The notes beneath the pieces are model-generated. The model was not told where the DNA came from and ran no database searches. It was given only the letters and a program-made list of their open reading frames with translations. Shown piece after piece: positions 38,420 through 49,589 of a stretch of 64,000 bases of DNA. Source of the DNA: Atopsyche davidsoni (taxonomy: Eukaryota; Arthropoda; Insecta; Trichoptera; Hydrobiosidae); NCBI GenBank assembly GCA_022113835.1, contig JAILWY010000002.1:7728501-7792500 (forward strand), written 5' to 3'. Positions within the stretch are counted from its first letter, which is position 1; the number at the start of each line of letters is the position of its first letter. The position numbers were made by a program, and so were the translations under genes.

Positions 38420-38665
38420 ATTGAAAGGCTTTGGTGGGGCTCGGTTACCAAAAACATTCAATTGAATAGCCCAGCGAATGATAGACCGCGGAGACATCCC
38501 CCGGCGCTGTCGCCGCCGCTCCAGATGATCTCCGCCACACCGCACGGGGATGCTGCGGGGCTTGGTCTTGGTCCAGGGATTAGTCCGCTCCTGGGCGAGT
38601 CTTGTTATGTGGTCGCGCCCACCGCAGGCTTTGCAGAAAGACGGGCAAAACGCAAGGGTGTATAC
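38420..38665. other. GC island, open on both strands
   Basis: About 245 bp of GC-rich sequence. On the minus strand a TCTTTCTGCAAAG acceptor-like site near 38640 precedes a frame that stays open for about 75 codons; the plus strand has overlapping open frames too. No homology recognised, so neither is called. Confidence 0.25.
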
Positions 38666-38778
38666 GCGTGTTTTTACAGATGTCCTACATGTTTTTTTTT
38701 TAATCATAGAAAAACTTCGTTTAATACCGTTTCAGAATTCAATCTCTTCTTCTTCAAGTATACCTCACTAAGCATATA

Positions 38779-39537
38779 TAGGTTGTCCAAAAAGAGTATC
38801 GAGTTGTTAAACTTTTATCCTTGTTATTTAGTTCGGAGATATTCAATACACATAAACACATGCAAATAAAGGGTTTTTCCCACTCATTTTCCTTGGCTTA
38901 CACAATATCACAACCATAGTATATCATGTACGCTACCACCTAAGTCACACATTGAATGCCCCAAAACCTGCGCTTAGGACGAGGATACCCAAACACTCCA
39001 CCAAAATATTAGTTCTAAGATCTATTGTGATACACTTAATGAAAAATAAAAGAATTTTGAAATTTAAACATTTTTAGAGTATCGAGTTATTGCAATCGAA
39101 ATTTTTTGGGCACAAAGTTGCAAGAGTTTCAAGGTTTCAACTCAAGAACGTGGTTCCAACAAGACCACTTGCCATACATCCAATCAATCAATTGAAGCTG
39201 TTAACGAAGTATACCCCAATAAGGTCATTTCACGTATAGGTAACATCAACTGGTCTCCCTATTTCGTATGGGGATATCTTAAAAGTAGGGTTTATGAGAA
39301 TAATCCTACAAAACTAACAGGATTGAAACAAAACATCAAGTCAGCAATGGCAGCAATATCGAAGGCTATGTGGCTATCAGCAATCTTCGTTTCAGATAAG
39401 AAGAGTGCCAGCAGCGTAGCGGTCATTATTTGGAAAACATCATCTTTTCAATCAACAAAAAAAAAATCATGTTAGATAACTAGTAGTTTTTATTTTACTG
39501 AACTAACAAATACCCGATACTCTCTTTGGACACACTG
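38779..39537 (+). mobile_element. Tc1/mariner-superfamily relic, 759 bp
   Basis: Terminal inverted repeats: left TAGGTTGTCCAAAAAGAG then TATCGAG, right (reversed) CAGTGTGTCCAAAGAGAG then TATCGGG. Both ends are flanked by TA (38777-38778 and 39538-39539), the superfamily's target site. The interior holds scrambled pieces of a plus-strand transposase (39230-39483). At about 760 bp versus 1.2-1.7 kb for intact members it is internally deleted and defective. Confidence 0.75.
39230..39483 (+). pseudogene. Tc1/mariner transposase C-terminal fragments
   Basis: From 39230 the frame reads SRIGNINWSPYFVWGYLKSR, continuing VYENNPTKL. Intact relatives have a R-x-G-x-x-x-W-P motif, then a segment carrying the third catalytic acidic residue, then FLWGYLKxxVY; here the two motifs are joined at WSPY, so the catalytic segment appears to have been lost. 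After a frameshift the C-terminus resumes at 39400 as EECQQRSGHYLENIIF and ends at TAG 39481. The order matches a single transposase C-terminal third, damaged by one deletion and at least one frameshift. Not functional. Confidence 0.7.
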
Positions 39538-39649
39538 TATTAAAACTAAATATAAAGGCAAACGTTCGACTCTCTGTTTTGTGATAATTAATAGAAATAT
39601 ATGCACAAAGATTTCAATTTTATTTTTAAACAGTATGCGAGGCCTAGAA

Positions 39650-40060
39650 TCAATAAAATACTTGAGTGATTTTTCCACATGTTAATTTTTATTGGTGACC
39701 GGTGCTGCTGTACCCCAAACTACCACTTAAAATAATCACTTTCACAGATACAAAAGCATTTTTTTTGCATGGAATCGTTTATAAAAGTACCAATTATATA
39801 GAATTCTACATTTGTCGGATACATTAAACTCACATTACTCATAAATTACCCCTTACCATTCAATGACGACAATCATTCATTCTCACTCTCTAGCAACCTC
39901 TGCCTTTAACAATTATTTACTCAATTGCTTGTTATTTTATAAATGCCAACGTGAAAGGTTGCCGAAACCGGTCACCAAAAAAAAAATTTACATGTGGAAA
40001 AATCATTCCACTATGTATTTTCTGTCAAAAAAATTGTTGATAAATTATCATTGTATATTT
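39650..40060. mobile_element. Foldback element, hammerhead-like family 2, best copy
   Basis: Left arm 39655-39705 (TACTTGAGTGATTTTTCC ... TATTGGTGACCGG) is the inverse of the right arm 39940-40045 (GAAACCGGTCACC ... GGAAAAATCATTCC). In the right unit, CAAC, loop GTGAAAG, GTTG forms a stem directly before CCGAAACCGGTCACC, the position of stem II, the GAAAC core and cleavage-site C in a hammerhead. The upstream core CUGAUGA is not recognisable here. The left unit is disrupted after GACCGG. No coding capacity. Confidence 0.6.
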
Positions 40061-40189
40061 TTTATCTCGCAGAAGTCATAGAGATAAACCACACAGTGTG
40101 AGTGCTATTTATTGTTTTTTTTTTGCAATTATTGCATTCAATGCCTTTAAATTTATTTTTTTTGTGCTTAAATGGCCGCCGACATCTTG

Positions 40190-40490
40190 TTAACCATTTG
40201 ATAATGAATTTGAAATAATCACCAGACGCGGCGCGGGCGGGGCTGGAAGGTTTTTTTTACGCCGCCGCGCCGCGCTCTAGTCAGTGTAAATAATTTATCA
40301 GAATGCGGTTATACGATATTCAGTTTACATTCGAGTAAATATTGTCGGGCGCAATGGAGCGCGCAAACAAGCCGGCGCAAACAATGTGTGAAGCGAGATG
40401 ATTTGTTAATAAACAACGGAACGAAATTAGATTTAATGCAACTGCAGCCGGCTCTGATGCGCGGAGAGAATTGTGCATTTGATAGCGAAT
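40190..40490. promoter_or_regulatory. CpG island with a forkhead-like motif cluster
   Basis: GC-rich core (40215-40280) followed by six forkhead-type words in about 130 bp: GTAAATAA 40286, GTTTAC 40323, GTAAATA 40335, GCAAACAA 40363, GCAAACAA 40377 and ATAAACAA 40409. Such words are short, but AAACA-type sites embedded in GC-rich sequence are not explained by base composition alone. No open reading frame of note. I infer an enhancer or promoter. Confidence 0.4.
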
Positions 40491-40861
40491 CTTATGTCAA
40501 CAATTAAAAAATATACTCACAGGCTACTTTTTTATTTATTTGTAGCCTGAAAGATATGATCGTTGTTACACTGTAAAAAGGGAAATATGATTTTTCCAGC
40601 CAGATGAATATTTAGTAACGGGACCAAAATATTTACGATATTACGCTAAACATAACCAGTTATTCGCAGTAATACATGTTTTTTTACTTGAAATAGTGTT
40701 AGGGGTATTTTATACGAGAATGATATAAACGTGAAATTTAAGCAAGACAGTAAAAATTACACGATTAGATACTGTAAAATACAAATAAACAACAACCATT
40801 TTTTTTTAAAGATATTTTGTTTTTAAAGTACAGTGTTAAGTGATTGTTTTTTTGTTTTGTT

Positions 40862-41006
40862 GAATTGTTTGAGAAGCACTGAGATGTGGTGGCAGTCCCC
40901 AGACAGGCTCTGGCCATGCTGGACCGCTTTGGGCTCTCGAAATAAGCAAAACCAAAGCACGGGTCGCCGTAGGAGATCATAGTCCGCCGCACGCGGGGCT
41001 CACAGG
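40862..41006 (-). other. Weak candidate exon, minus strand
   Basis: A GC-richer block on the minus strand, preceded by TTATTAGTCACAG at about 41007, is open through EPRVRRTMISYGDPCFGFAY and onward, with mixed amino-acid composition resembling coding sequence. There is no convincing donor before AT-rich sequence begins near 40860, and no homology is recognised. Confidence 0.22.
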
Positions 41007-41349
41007 TCTGTGACTAATAAGGTTTTTGTGGCATTTAATTTCTCAGTGATATCAAATGACTAATTTACCGAATGACTGGAGATCGATTCATGCTACGGGC
41101 GTTTGGTTCTATAAAATGTACTAGACGTTTCATAATTTGTACGCAGTAATTCGATATTTATACTGAATATTTTGTATTGTTATAAAGCATCGCTAAGATA
41201 AATGAGTGAAATATTCAATAAGCATGAATATAAATGCGATACTTTTTGGTTGGAAAATTTGCGATTGAAATTATAAAACACTGATATAACTGAATGGGGT
41301 GAATTTTATGATTCTTCGGTAATACTGCTTGCCGTCACAGTTTTAAGTT

Positions 41350-41703
41350 TATTTTTGATTTTTGTGAAGACTGTCTTACAGTAAGTACGATTTTGCCTAT
41401 ACAGGTTTGATTGATTGATAATGATTAAGTTCATTTTTTCAAATATTAAAGAAATGATTAAAGAAACTCTCAGTAAAAATATTTAATTGGCATAATAAGT
41501 ATGTTGGTTCACTTATAGGATATGATTGTTAAAAATTCTCGCTAAGTACCAGTGACTCGTTAGTATAATTGTAAATGCACCGGCCATGTAAGCTTTGGGG
41601 ATATGGGTTCAAACCCACACAAGTCACGATGATATTTTTCTGAGAGTTTCTTTAATCATTTTTCAATATTTGAAAAAATGTACTTAATCACTATCAATCA
41701 GTT
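41350..41703 (+). mobile_element. Foldback element with tRNA-like core, copy B
   Basis: Left arm 41407-41482 and right arm 41629-41703 are inverted copies of about 73 bp (GATTAAGTTCATTTTTTCAA ... AAAGAAACTCTCAG). The left arm continues outward to 41350 with TTTGTGAAGACTGTC and ATTTTGCCTATACAGG, blocks also present in copies at 21474 and 47780. The tRNA-like unit occupies 41552-41627 on the plus strand, preceded by TTAAAAATTCTCGCTAAGTA, which is shared with the copy at 54009. Confidence 0.8.
41552..41627 (+). pseudogene. tRNA-like unit in copy B
   Basis: 76 nt. Acceptor ends GTGACT and AGTCAC pair fully; copy A has GTGATT and AATCAC, so both partners of one base pair changed together. A box TCGTTAGTATAATTG and B box GGTTCAAACCC are in place and the T stem is perfect. 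The anticodon arm is weak. RNA polymerase III promoter head of a retroposon rather than a tRNA gene. Confidence 0.7.
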
Positions 41704-42911
41704 TAAAGTTGCTTTTTGCAATGGTTAGTGCGGCGAGACCAGAATAATAACATATAAATAATAAATAAAAAAATATATATAATTCATCATGTCTTAAAAA
41801 ATACTTTTTTTTTTTTAAATTTTATCTTTTTAGAAAATTTGTCATTAAAATTTTCAACGTATTAAATTATCAAGATTTCTTACAGTAGTCTATGCTTTCT
41901 AAAGACTAACGGCGATTCCGATCTTTCTGAGAGGCTCTTTGTGTTGATTAAATTATCACAGAACAATGCATTGGCTTTAAGATCAAAAGCTGGACAGTTG
42001 GGTTTCGTCTCTCTATTGAGCACAGCTGCGGTACATCGCGCCGAAACGTCAGTCGAATGTCTAACAGCCTAAACCCTTTTTTGTGCGTAAATCGTTTGAT
42101 GAAACGAAACAAGATATTTGCTTCTTTTTTTATTTTTAGAAAGACAATGTTGCCCTTCAGATATACAGTACAAGCTACCCTTAGAAACACTATTAATTAT
42201 CAATTTTCTACTTAGATATTTGAAAACGAACTATCACTTTGTTTAATTAGACAAATGTCTTGTTTGAATTGTAAATTTATGTTTTGATTTTAAACAGCCC
42301 ATACTTGCTCGCACACAAGCATTTGCAAACGACGATGCCTTTATGGAGCAAAAATGAATCTCGATGTACATAAATGATCTTAAATGTGATCTAAACCGAA
42401 TAATTCATTTAATGTTCGTATAAATCGGAACCAAAAAGGTAACAAGTATCAATTGGAGAAACACGAGTTTCAAGTTTTCATTAGAGATTTGCTTCAAATT
42501 CCGTTTCGTCATAACTTCACTTGTTATTGTGTTATTTATTTCCTTTCAACAGTTTTCCTCTAGTTTTAAAGATACTTTCTGAAAATTTTAAAAATAAATC
42601 ACAGCTACAATACTCGCTCCTTGCCAAGAAAACACTTAACGAAAAACTACTTTACTAGAAATATTATTTATCTCTGTAATCAAAAATACTTGCAGGTGCC
42701 GCGAATTCAGTGAGATTGAAAAATTTTATTTTTAAATTTTTTCCGCTGTGCAAATATGTATATAAATGCACGTTTAGAAAGTCTGAAACTATTTATACTT
42801 ATTTAAAAAAAAAAAAAAAAGCATTCACGCCATAATTAAGAGGGCGAGAAAAGTTAGATTTGCTCAAAACTCAACTGAAAAATTTATTTTTATTTTCAAA
42901 GTTTATATCCC

Positions 42912-42915
<4 letters not shown>
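41704..42915. other. Non-coding DNA
   Basis: AT-rich. A phrase GCGCCGAAACGTCAGTCG at 42038 resembles a hammerhead GAAAC-GUC half-site, but no CUGANGA core lies upstream. A 16-A run is at 42806-42821. Confidence 0.4.

Positions 42916-42970
<55 letters not shown>
42916..42970. repeat. TA dinucleotide microsatellite, about 55 bp
   Basis: The longest uninterrupted TA run in the window, about 27 units. On the minus strand it lies downstream of the recursive-splice-like site at 43075. Confidence 0.95.
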
Positions 42971-42972
<2 letters not shown>

Positions 42973-43029
42973 AAAGATACTTAATGATATTTGATAACAT
43001 ATAAAAATTAATAATTCAAGAGGTCTTAC

Positions 43030-43074
43030 TTGTGTGTCGCGAGTTTCATTAAGGCCAGTGAAAATGTGACTTAC
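43030..43074 (-). other. Recursive-splice-like site and 45-nt candidate exon, minus strand
   Basis: On the minus strand AAATTTTTTTTGTTTCAG ends at 43075 and runs straight into GTAAGTCAC, a consensus acceptor fused to a consensus donor. Forty-five nucleotides further on, CACACAA is followed by another strong donor, GTAAGACC. The 45 nt are open in phase 0 (VSHIFTGLNETRDTQ). A ratchet acceptor followed within about 50 nt by a second donor is the arrangement described for recursive-splice exons; an ordinary 45-nt cassette exon, with an N-x-T glycosylation motif, is the alternative. It lies 19.2 kb from the similar site at 23875, on the same strand. Confidence 0.45.
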
Positions 43075-43075
43075 C

Positions 43076-45769
43076 TGAAACAAAAAAAATTTAATATGAA
43101 TTAATAAGCTCACGAAAACAAACATCGAGGAGAAGTACACAAACAAGCCGAGGGAGACAAATGCTTTGTCGTTTCTTCACCGCAAAAGTGTCGCAACTCC
43201 GAGGACGACATCTGACTTATGTCTTCCTTCGCTTGAACTTGCGAGGACGGTTTATAAGTATTACAATTATTCAAAGTCACTAGCAGTTCTCCCTTGACCA
43301 GTTGTATGGAAATAGAACGACGAAATGAAAGTTTACAAGAAAATAACACGAGATTCTTAATTGACACATCCGATTAATTTATTTCGGGAGTTGGGTCTAC
43401 GCATACATTTTATGATAACATATTTACCATCATTAATCTTTTATTTCAATTATGTATACTGAGTGACTAATTATATCATCTTTGATCAATTGAAAGTGCT
43501 AATACTATTTGTAACTTTATTGCACAATAACATGTAAACATAGAGTTTAAAAACACGTTAATAAAGGAATATGCATATATGAAACAATCAATAAGAATTT
43601 CAGCTGAGTTAGACTTTGATATGTCTCTGGAATTAACCGTATCGCATGCAGATTTATCACAGAAAACCTGCATCAAACAAAGTTAAGGTTCTATGTATAA
43701 TATTTTGACTTCTTTTTGATTCGAATCTGGGATCCTATAGTCTGCAAGTAAGCCTGATTCATCATGACGCGTTATTTTTTAAAGTATTTATTATGTAATA
43801 TTGATTGAAACGATGTTCTTAACTGATATTATATAGAATGAAAAATAAATAAATCAGCATTATTAAATTAATATTTTCCAATGATCATTAAAAAATAAAA
43901 ATTATGATTAGTACGCTCACTGATTTTTACAAGTTTTTCTTGTACGTTTATAACTTGGTAATAACTGCAAACAATATGGTAGTTATTACTTCACGGCGTT
44001 AATTACAGCATCAAGATTGGACATACTGCAAGATGACATGGGAAAACCAAGACTCAGAGAGCATGGAAGGACAACCACCCACGCAATTTAAAAAAGCCAC
44101 GGCCAGCAGATTTTCTCAGAGAACTGATGCATAGCTATTATAAAGAGGTATCTTTGAAGCAACATGACAATAGATATAAAAGCAACACAAAGGCCATGTC
44201 GAAGAAGAAACAGAAGAATATATTTTTAGAAAAATTAAAAACTTGTGTTTATAAAAGAATATTATATTATTCAACTCTAAATTAAATTATTAGCTCTACA
44301 CATACTAAGATTCGCGAGAAGATTGCGACGAAGATCAAAATGAAAATTTTATTTTTATACATGATTGTTCAACGCTGAAATTTTGAAATTGCATAAAAAT
44401 ATTCAAATCGTCGTTCAGTTACCGAGCCATAATAGTTCAATTGGTAAGAGAGCCAATAAGCATGTGTATTTAAAAAATGCGTAGTCCTTTAATATTTTCT
44501 TAAAATTTTTGCCTTCTTGTTTGTGTTTAATATATTAAAAATATTTACATTGTACTTTATAATTTTTGAAAGGTTATAAAAAGCTTTATTTTAAATTGTG
44601 TTTAAAAACCATTAAACTATAAAAAAGGGAAATTTAACTAATAAAAATATTATATTCAATTCTAGTCCAAAAACTAGGTTTTATATAAAACCCCAATGAT
44701 TTTTAACATGATACACTGACTAAATGATAAGTAATTATAATAAAATAAACTTACGACAATAATAAACCAGAAAGAAAACATTATTAATAAAAATTCTAGT
44801 ATGTTTAATTGCGTTGAAAATATAAATACTATATTCGTTAATATGATAAAATATAACTTGATATAACAAACACGAGTGCCTTCAAAATCATAAAAGCGGT
44901 ACTAAATATACGCATGAGATATTTCTTCAGGTTCTCCGATGTTACTAATTGAGCTAAATGTAATATATATCTGACAAAGGTACCTGCTCCATTATTTATG
45001 TGATATTAGAGTCCGACAATTTACTCAGCCTGCTTCGCTCAAAGGGATTCTACAAAGAGTATGTGTCGGGAATATTTCTGGCCGGAAAGCAAAAACGATT
45101 ACCGAAAAACCTATATTATAATTCTCTCAAAGCAGACTGCTATTTCGTGTCACTGCTAAATTTGTTTTGTGTTTTAAAAAAGAGTATTTCATTATTACAA
45201 AGAAAATACTGCGGAAATAAGATATATCCCAAATCAAATGAGAATATGTAGAGGAACAATTTGTAGAGGATTCAACATAATGACAATTTAAATAGCTGGT
45301 GACAAAAGGTTTTCTTATGATCCATTATATTAATTCGCTTCAACCTATTGATATAAAAAATATTATTTTTATATGACGTAGAGTTAATTTTCAATGCAGT
45401 GGTGTTTGGTGTAAAAAATAGCTTTGTAAAAATTATTAAAACTATCATTTTATGTAATTACGATAGCATTATATTGAGTATTTGATATACTGCAATTTGA
45501 TTAATTATGTCCTAAAAAAGTGTGATTGTAATATATACAAAATACTATCTTTATTTTCAAAATTTACAACTCAACAGCTATAATAATAAAAAGCGATAAA
45601 AAACGCTTAAATAACTTTTGTAAGAGCGAAGAAATAAGTTCCTATCTCCTGGAACATTCATAGCATTAATACGATACTAAGTAGATAAGCTCCTCTAATA
45701 TTTCACTGTAGATTTTTCCCGCGGCTTCCAGATAAATCATAATTAATTTGTATTCTCCGCTGGTAATTG
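43076..45769. other. AT-rich non-coding DNA
   Basis: A GC-richer patch at 43125-43260 is open on the minus strand (85 codons) but lacks splice support. Near 44430-44466, TAGTTCAATTGGTAAGAG matches a tRNA A box and may be a 5' SINE head; no B box follows. Nothing else recognised. Confidence 0.4.
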
Positions 45770-45965
45770 CTCGAGCTTAATATTTAAACTTGAAACACTT
45801 TTAAGTGCTCAGTCCGCGGTTTGTGCCGCGTAGATTAAATGATACGATCGTCTGGCGTCCACATGATTAAGTGGCGGGTTTTCATTATGGTGCTCACCGT
45901 ATCATTAGGGCAACACTGTAGCGGCGCTCAGTCGTTTTGTGATAATAAATTTATCCAGCCTTTGT
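45770..45965. promoter_or_regulatory. GC-richer island, possible regulatory block
   Basis: Moderately GC-rich with ATTA and GATTAA cores (TACGATCGTCTGGCG, ACATGATTAAGTGG). No open frame with splice sites. Confidence 0.25.
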
Positions 45966-46048
45966 GTTTTAATGATTCCGTGTGGTCAAGAATTTGCACT
46001 CAGTCTTAGGTGTCATATTTAATTGCTATTCACTTACAAAGCGTTACG

Positions 46049-46080
46049 AAAAAAAAAAAAAAAAAAAAAAAAAGAAAAAA
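46049..46080. repeat. Poly-A run
   Basis: About 25 A, one G, then six A. No element body with target duplications could be defined upstream, so it is listed as a simple repeat. Confidence 0.85.
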
Positions 46081-47558
46081 GACAACTCTCACTGAGATAG
46101 GAGTTTGAGGATTCGCTCTTTTCTCAAGTCAGAAATAAAATACCATTTATAGTACTGAGAATAGAATTTATAAAAGATAAGTTGTTGACTTGTCAAAACA
46201 ATATGCTTTAGGCGCGCTGTGCACATATTTAAAAAAAAAATCAATCAATTTGACTGGGCAATAATAAACACCGTACCTGAATGTGAAATAAATCAATGTT
46301 TTTAATATGCCATACAATTTTTTAGCCTTTCTTAATAAGATACGAAACAATCAAAATACGGTAAATATTTGATAATAATAAAAAAAAAAAAACTGAATAT
46401 CAAATTTGTTATTTAATATCCATTTCACATATTGGAATAATATGTATTAATTTCTCAGAAGAAAGGTTGTTATCCAAAACGCGTAGGCTGTTTGAAACGT
46501 TTGAATAAAAGTAAATATTATTGAAATTGATGTTTAATTGTTAGTAGACGTTCCTGTAAGGTCAAGATAAGGGTTGAAGGGATGAAGTGCTTAACAAACG
46601 TTGTGGGTCTCTCCAATAATAACAGGTAGAGGTTCAGAAGTCGGGTTAGCGGGGGCTTGATATTGAATTTCAATACTGACTAAGTCTCATTTACAAACTA
46701 TTATAATGGTTTAACAATAACCAAATGTTGAACTTTTGGGTTAAAAACTAATACATTTTAGTTATATTATATAATACATTGCTTTATTATTCTCATTGCA
46801 AGCCCTCCTTTTATATATAAAAGCATGATATTAACAAGAATTAAAATAAAAAAAAACCAATAAGCTTCTATATAGTCAAGATTTATGTTAACTTTTTTTG
46901 TAATACAAATATTTAAAAGGTTCATAAAACATTTCTTAATAAAATACCCCACAGTGTATTTAAATTACTTTACGACCTCCACAAAATATTTTTAGATTCA
47001 CTCAAAATATTCAGAGAGAGGCTCACCGGGGAGGCTTCGAGCAAAAAGGGAAAAAACCCGATGCATCATTTAGCATCACGCGAACAACTGCGATGTCCCG
47101 TGAACGGGGGCAGCGAGCTTTGACGCCAACGTGAGCGTGATCGTGAACAGGTTGTACACGGAGAGCCAGCATTAATCAACCTATAAAGCGGCCCAGACGG
47201 CCTGTACTGCAGATTTCTGAAACCCCTGATGCAGTTTTGGGAACGAATTTAAATAATGTACTAGATAGCACCACCGTACCGGTACTTTAAAATAAATATA
47301 ATGCTGATACAGACAACAAAAAAAACAGAACAGGATTAGCTGGAACGGTATGTAATATTGTATATTTTTTATTTAAAATGTATATATGTGACCATGAATT
47401 TTATAAGGTCTATATAATAGTATAATGAAAATTTTTCATGCTTAGTGCAAGTACACTTGAGAATTAGCAACGTTGAGCGGCGACTGATACATCATTTATA
47501 TAAAAGATTGACCACCATAGATTGCAGCATATAGGAATAATGATTTAATATTTGTTTA
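46081..47558. other. Non-coding DNA with one GC island
   Basis: AT-rich except 46985-47235, a GC-richer island without a long open frame or clear splice sites. Confidence 0.4.
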
Positions 47559-47830
47559 TGTTCGAACCCGCATCCCCAAGCTTACATGGCAGGTGCATTC
47601 CCAATTATGCCAACGAATCACTAGTACTAGGCAAAAAATTTTAACAATCATATCCTATAAATGAAACAACGTACTTATTATGCCAATTAAATATTGCCAC
47701 ACAAATCACGATGATATTTTTCTAAGAGTTTCTTTACAATATTTTAAAAAATGTACTTAATCATTATCAATCAATCAAACCTGTATTGGCAAAATCGTAC
47801 TTCCTGTGAGACGGTCTTCACAAAAAAATC
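47559..47830 (-). mobile_element. Foldback tRNA-containing element, copy C (truncated)
   Basis: A tRNA-like 5' portion lies on the minus strand at 47559-47621 (GTGATTCGTTGGCATAATTG ... GGGTTCGAAC), cut off within the T arm. The linker (AATTGGCATAATAAGTACG on the minus strand) and the full outer arm follow to 47830, including the ACCTGTATTGGCAAAATCG and GACGGTCTTCACAAAAAAA blocks. The second arm is lost. Confidence 0.7.
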
Positions 47831-48298
47831 AATAATATATGTATTTAATAATAAAATAAATTAAGTTTTGTACTATTTATGCGCGTTTTGAACTACTTAG
47901 TACGTGTTTTTTATTCGGTGTACATAAGATGGCAGGTACGAGAATCCCAGGTGTAAGTGAATCTAGTTGTCTATTCGCTGTAATCAGACGTCTTGTGGAA
48001 GAAACTCACCTTTCCAATTACCGAGCAACTTACTCCCCGTGAAAGAGACTTCCTCAGTGCCTGCACTCAAGTAAACCTAAGGAGATATTTTTCCGCGATT
48101 GGCTTTCAATTTAACCCAACAGTCTTGAAAGGCTTCTTGGCTAGTGATACTTGAACGTTGGTACGAGAGATTTATTAATTGAACCACCCTTGTTGAAAAG
48201 GTTTTTCCATTAGCTATTTTTAAGTAACATAATTGTTATAAATGTAAGTGTATCTTCAAGCAGAGCGAAATTATATAATTTGAAATTTGGATTGCTAT

Positions 48299-48420
48299 TT
48301 ATAAGGGGGTGTAGATGTGAGTGGGGTTAGTACGAGAGTGGGTGAGATTAGTATGAGTGTAGATTAGGCAAAAATAAAATTGACGGGAGGGTGTGAACGT
48401 GAGTTGGGTGGGTGTATAAC
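48299..48420 (+). repeat. Diverged G/T-rich minisatellite-like stretch
   Basis: Repeated imperfect words of the type GTGAGTGGG, GAGTGGGTGAG, GTGAGTTGGGTGGGTG over 120 bp. No clean period is visible. Confidence 0.4.
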
Positions 48421-48607
48421 CGTGAAATAAATTAATAATCTTAGCAATGGGTTTTATTTTGTAAGAATAAAAAAAACACACAAAGTACCTACTGTATAAG
48501 TAAAAGCACGCAAAAAATTCAAATAAGAATTTAAATAAAAATAGGACGAAAATATGTGAAATTAAAGTTTATATATGAAAGCAAACAACGTTTTGCATTG
48601 AACACTT

Positions 48608-48645
48608 TTTTCTTATTATATTACTCATGTAATATAATAAGAAAA
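48608..48645. repeat. Perfect 17-bp hairpin
   Basis: TTTTCTTATTATATTAC and its exact reverse complement flank a 4-nt loop (TCAT). Could extrude as a cruciform or mark a foldback remnant. Confidence 0.75.
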
Positions 48646-48781
48646 GAAGATAAATGCTAAAAAATGTTACTTTTATAAAATTTATGTACTTTTTTTATTT
48701 TATGAGCTCTGTCATTTTCATCTCAGAATTACTGAAAAAATATTATCTATCAATGTCAAGTCTTTGATAGGCTCTGGAGGA

Positions 48782-48789
48782 TGACGTCA
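48782..48789. promoter_or_regulatory. CRE-type palindrome TGACGTCA
   Basis: A full 8-bp cAMP-response-element palindrome in a GC-richer patch (48770-48860). A single short motif; regulatory use is inference. Confidence 0.3.
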
Positions 48790-49589
48790 CTAGGGCCGGT
48801 AAAGGGCGCTTGCGATGAACGACCCCAATAGAAGGGCAGGCCCTGACTGGATACGTTAGTAAGTACGGTAGACTGACAGTGTGTAGTGATTCTTGTCGAC
48901 AACTTGTGATCGAAATAAGATAACACAGCATTTTTTATTAAAAAGACAGCTCTGTGCAACTGTATTATTGAAAACCTTTTGCTCGGAGAAGGTTGGGTAA
49001 GGTTAGGTCACGTGAATAACCAGAGATTGAAAAATAGATTCTGCTGATGTAGAGAACTCAGAAGGTTAAGAAAAATATATACAAGGATAAAAGTACATAC
49101 GGAAGTAAGGGCAATTTTCCTCAGTGATTATTATAGGATTTTTACTAGGTATTCACGTTCTCTTACACTGCTATGATTAATATTAGGTTCATGAGGGTTG
49201 TGCGACATTATTTTTTTTTTCGGTATTGCTACGTTTAAACTCCAGTACTATGCAAAATGCTGAAACACCAATAAAATATTAGTGCGATATAACATCCAAT
49301 AATTCAATATTAACTATTTATGAACTCGTTGATGAGATTCTGTGGTTAGAAGTTTATGTAGCAGTATTTTGAGTACTATAATATAAAATTTATTTACTTA
49401 AATAGTCTTCACTACATTAATTTGTACGCAGAATTACAAAAAAAGGAAATTATTTGTGTAATCGCTTACTTATACAGAAAGCAAGAAAATCTTGATGAGT
49501 TAGAAGACGCCAGTTTGTTTTTTACTGAAGTAAACATACATATTTTGTTACCGTCCGAACGAGGTATTTTTTGCGACAGAACGTTTTCA

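Noticed and set aside
42038..42060. Hammerhead half-site GCCGAAACGTC
   Set aside because: No CUGANGA core or stem II partner upstream; the word alone is too short.
44427..44466. tRNA A-box-like TAGTTCAATTGGTAAGAG
   Set aside because: No B box or acceptor pairing follows, so neither a tRNA nor a SINE head can be supported beyond a note.
46049..46080. Poly-A run as a retroposed gene or LINE tail
   Set aside because: No transcript-like body, reverse-transcriptase remnant or flanking duplication was found upstream.
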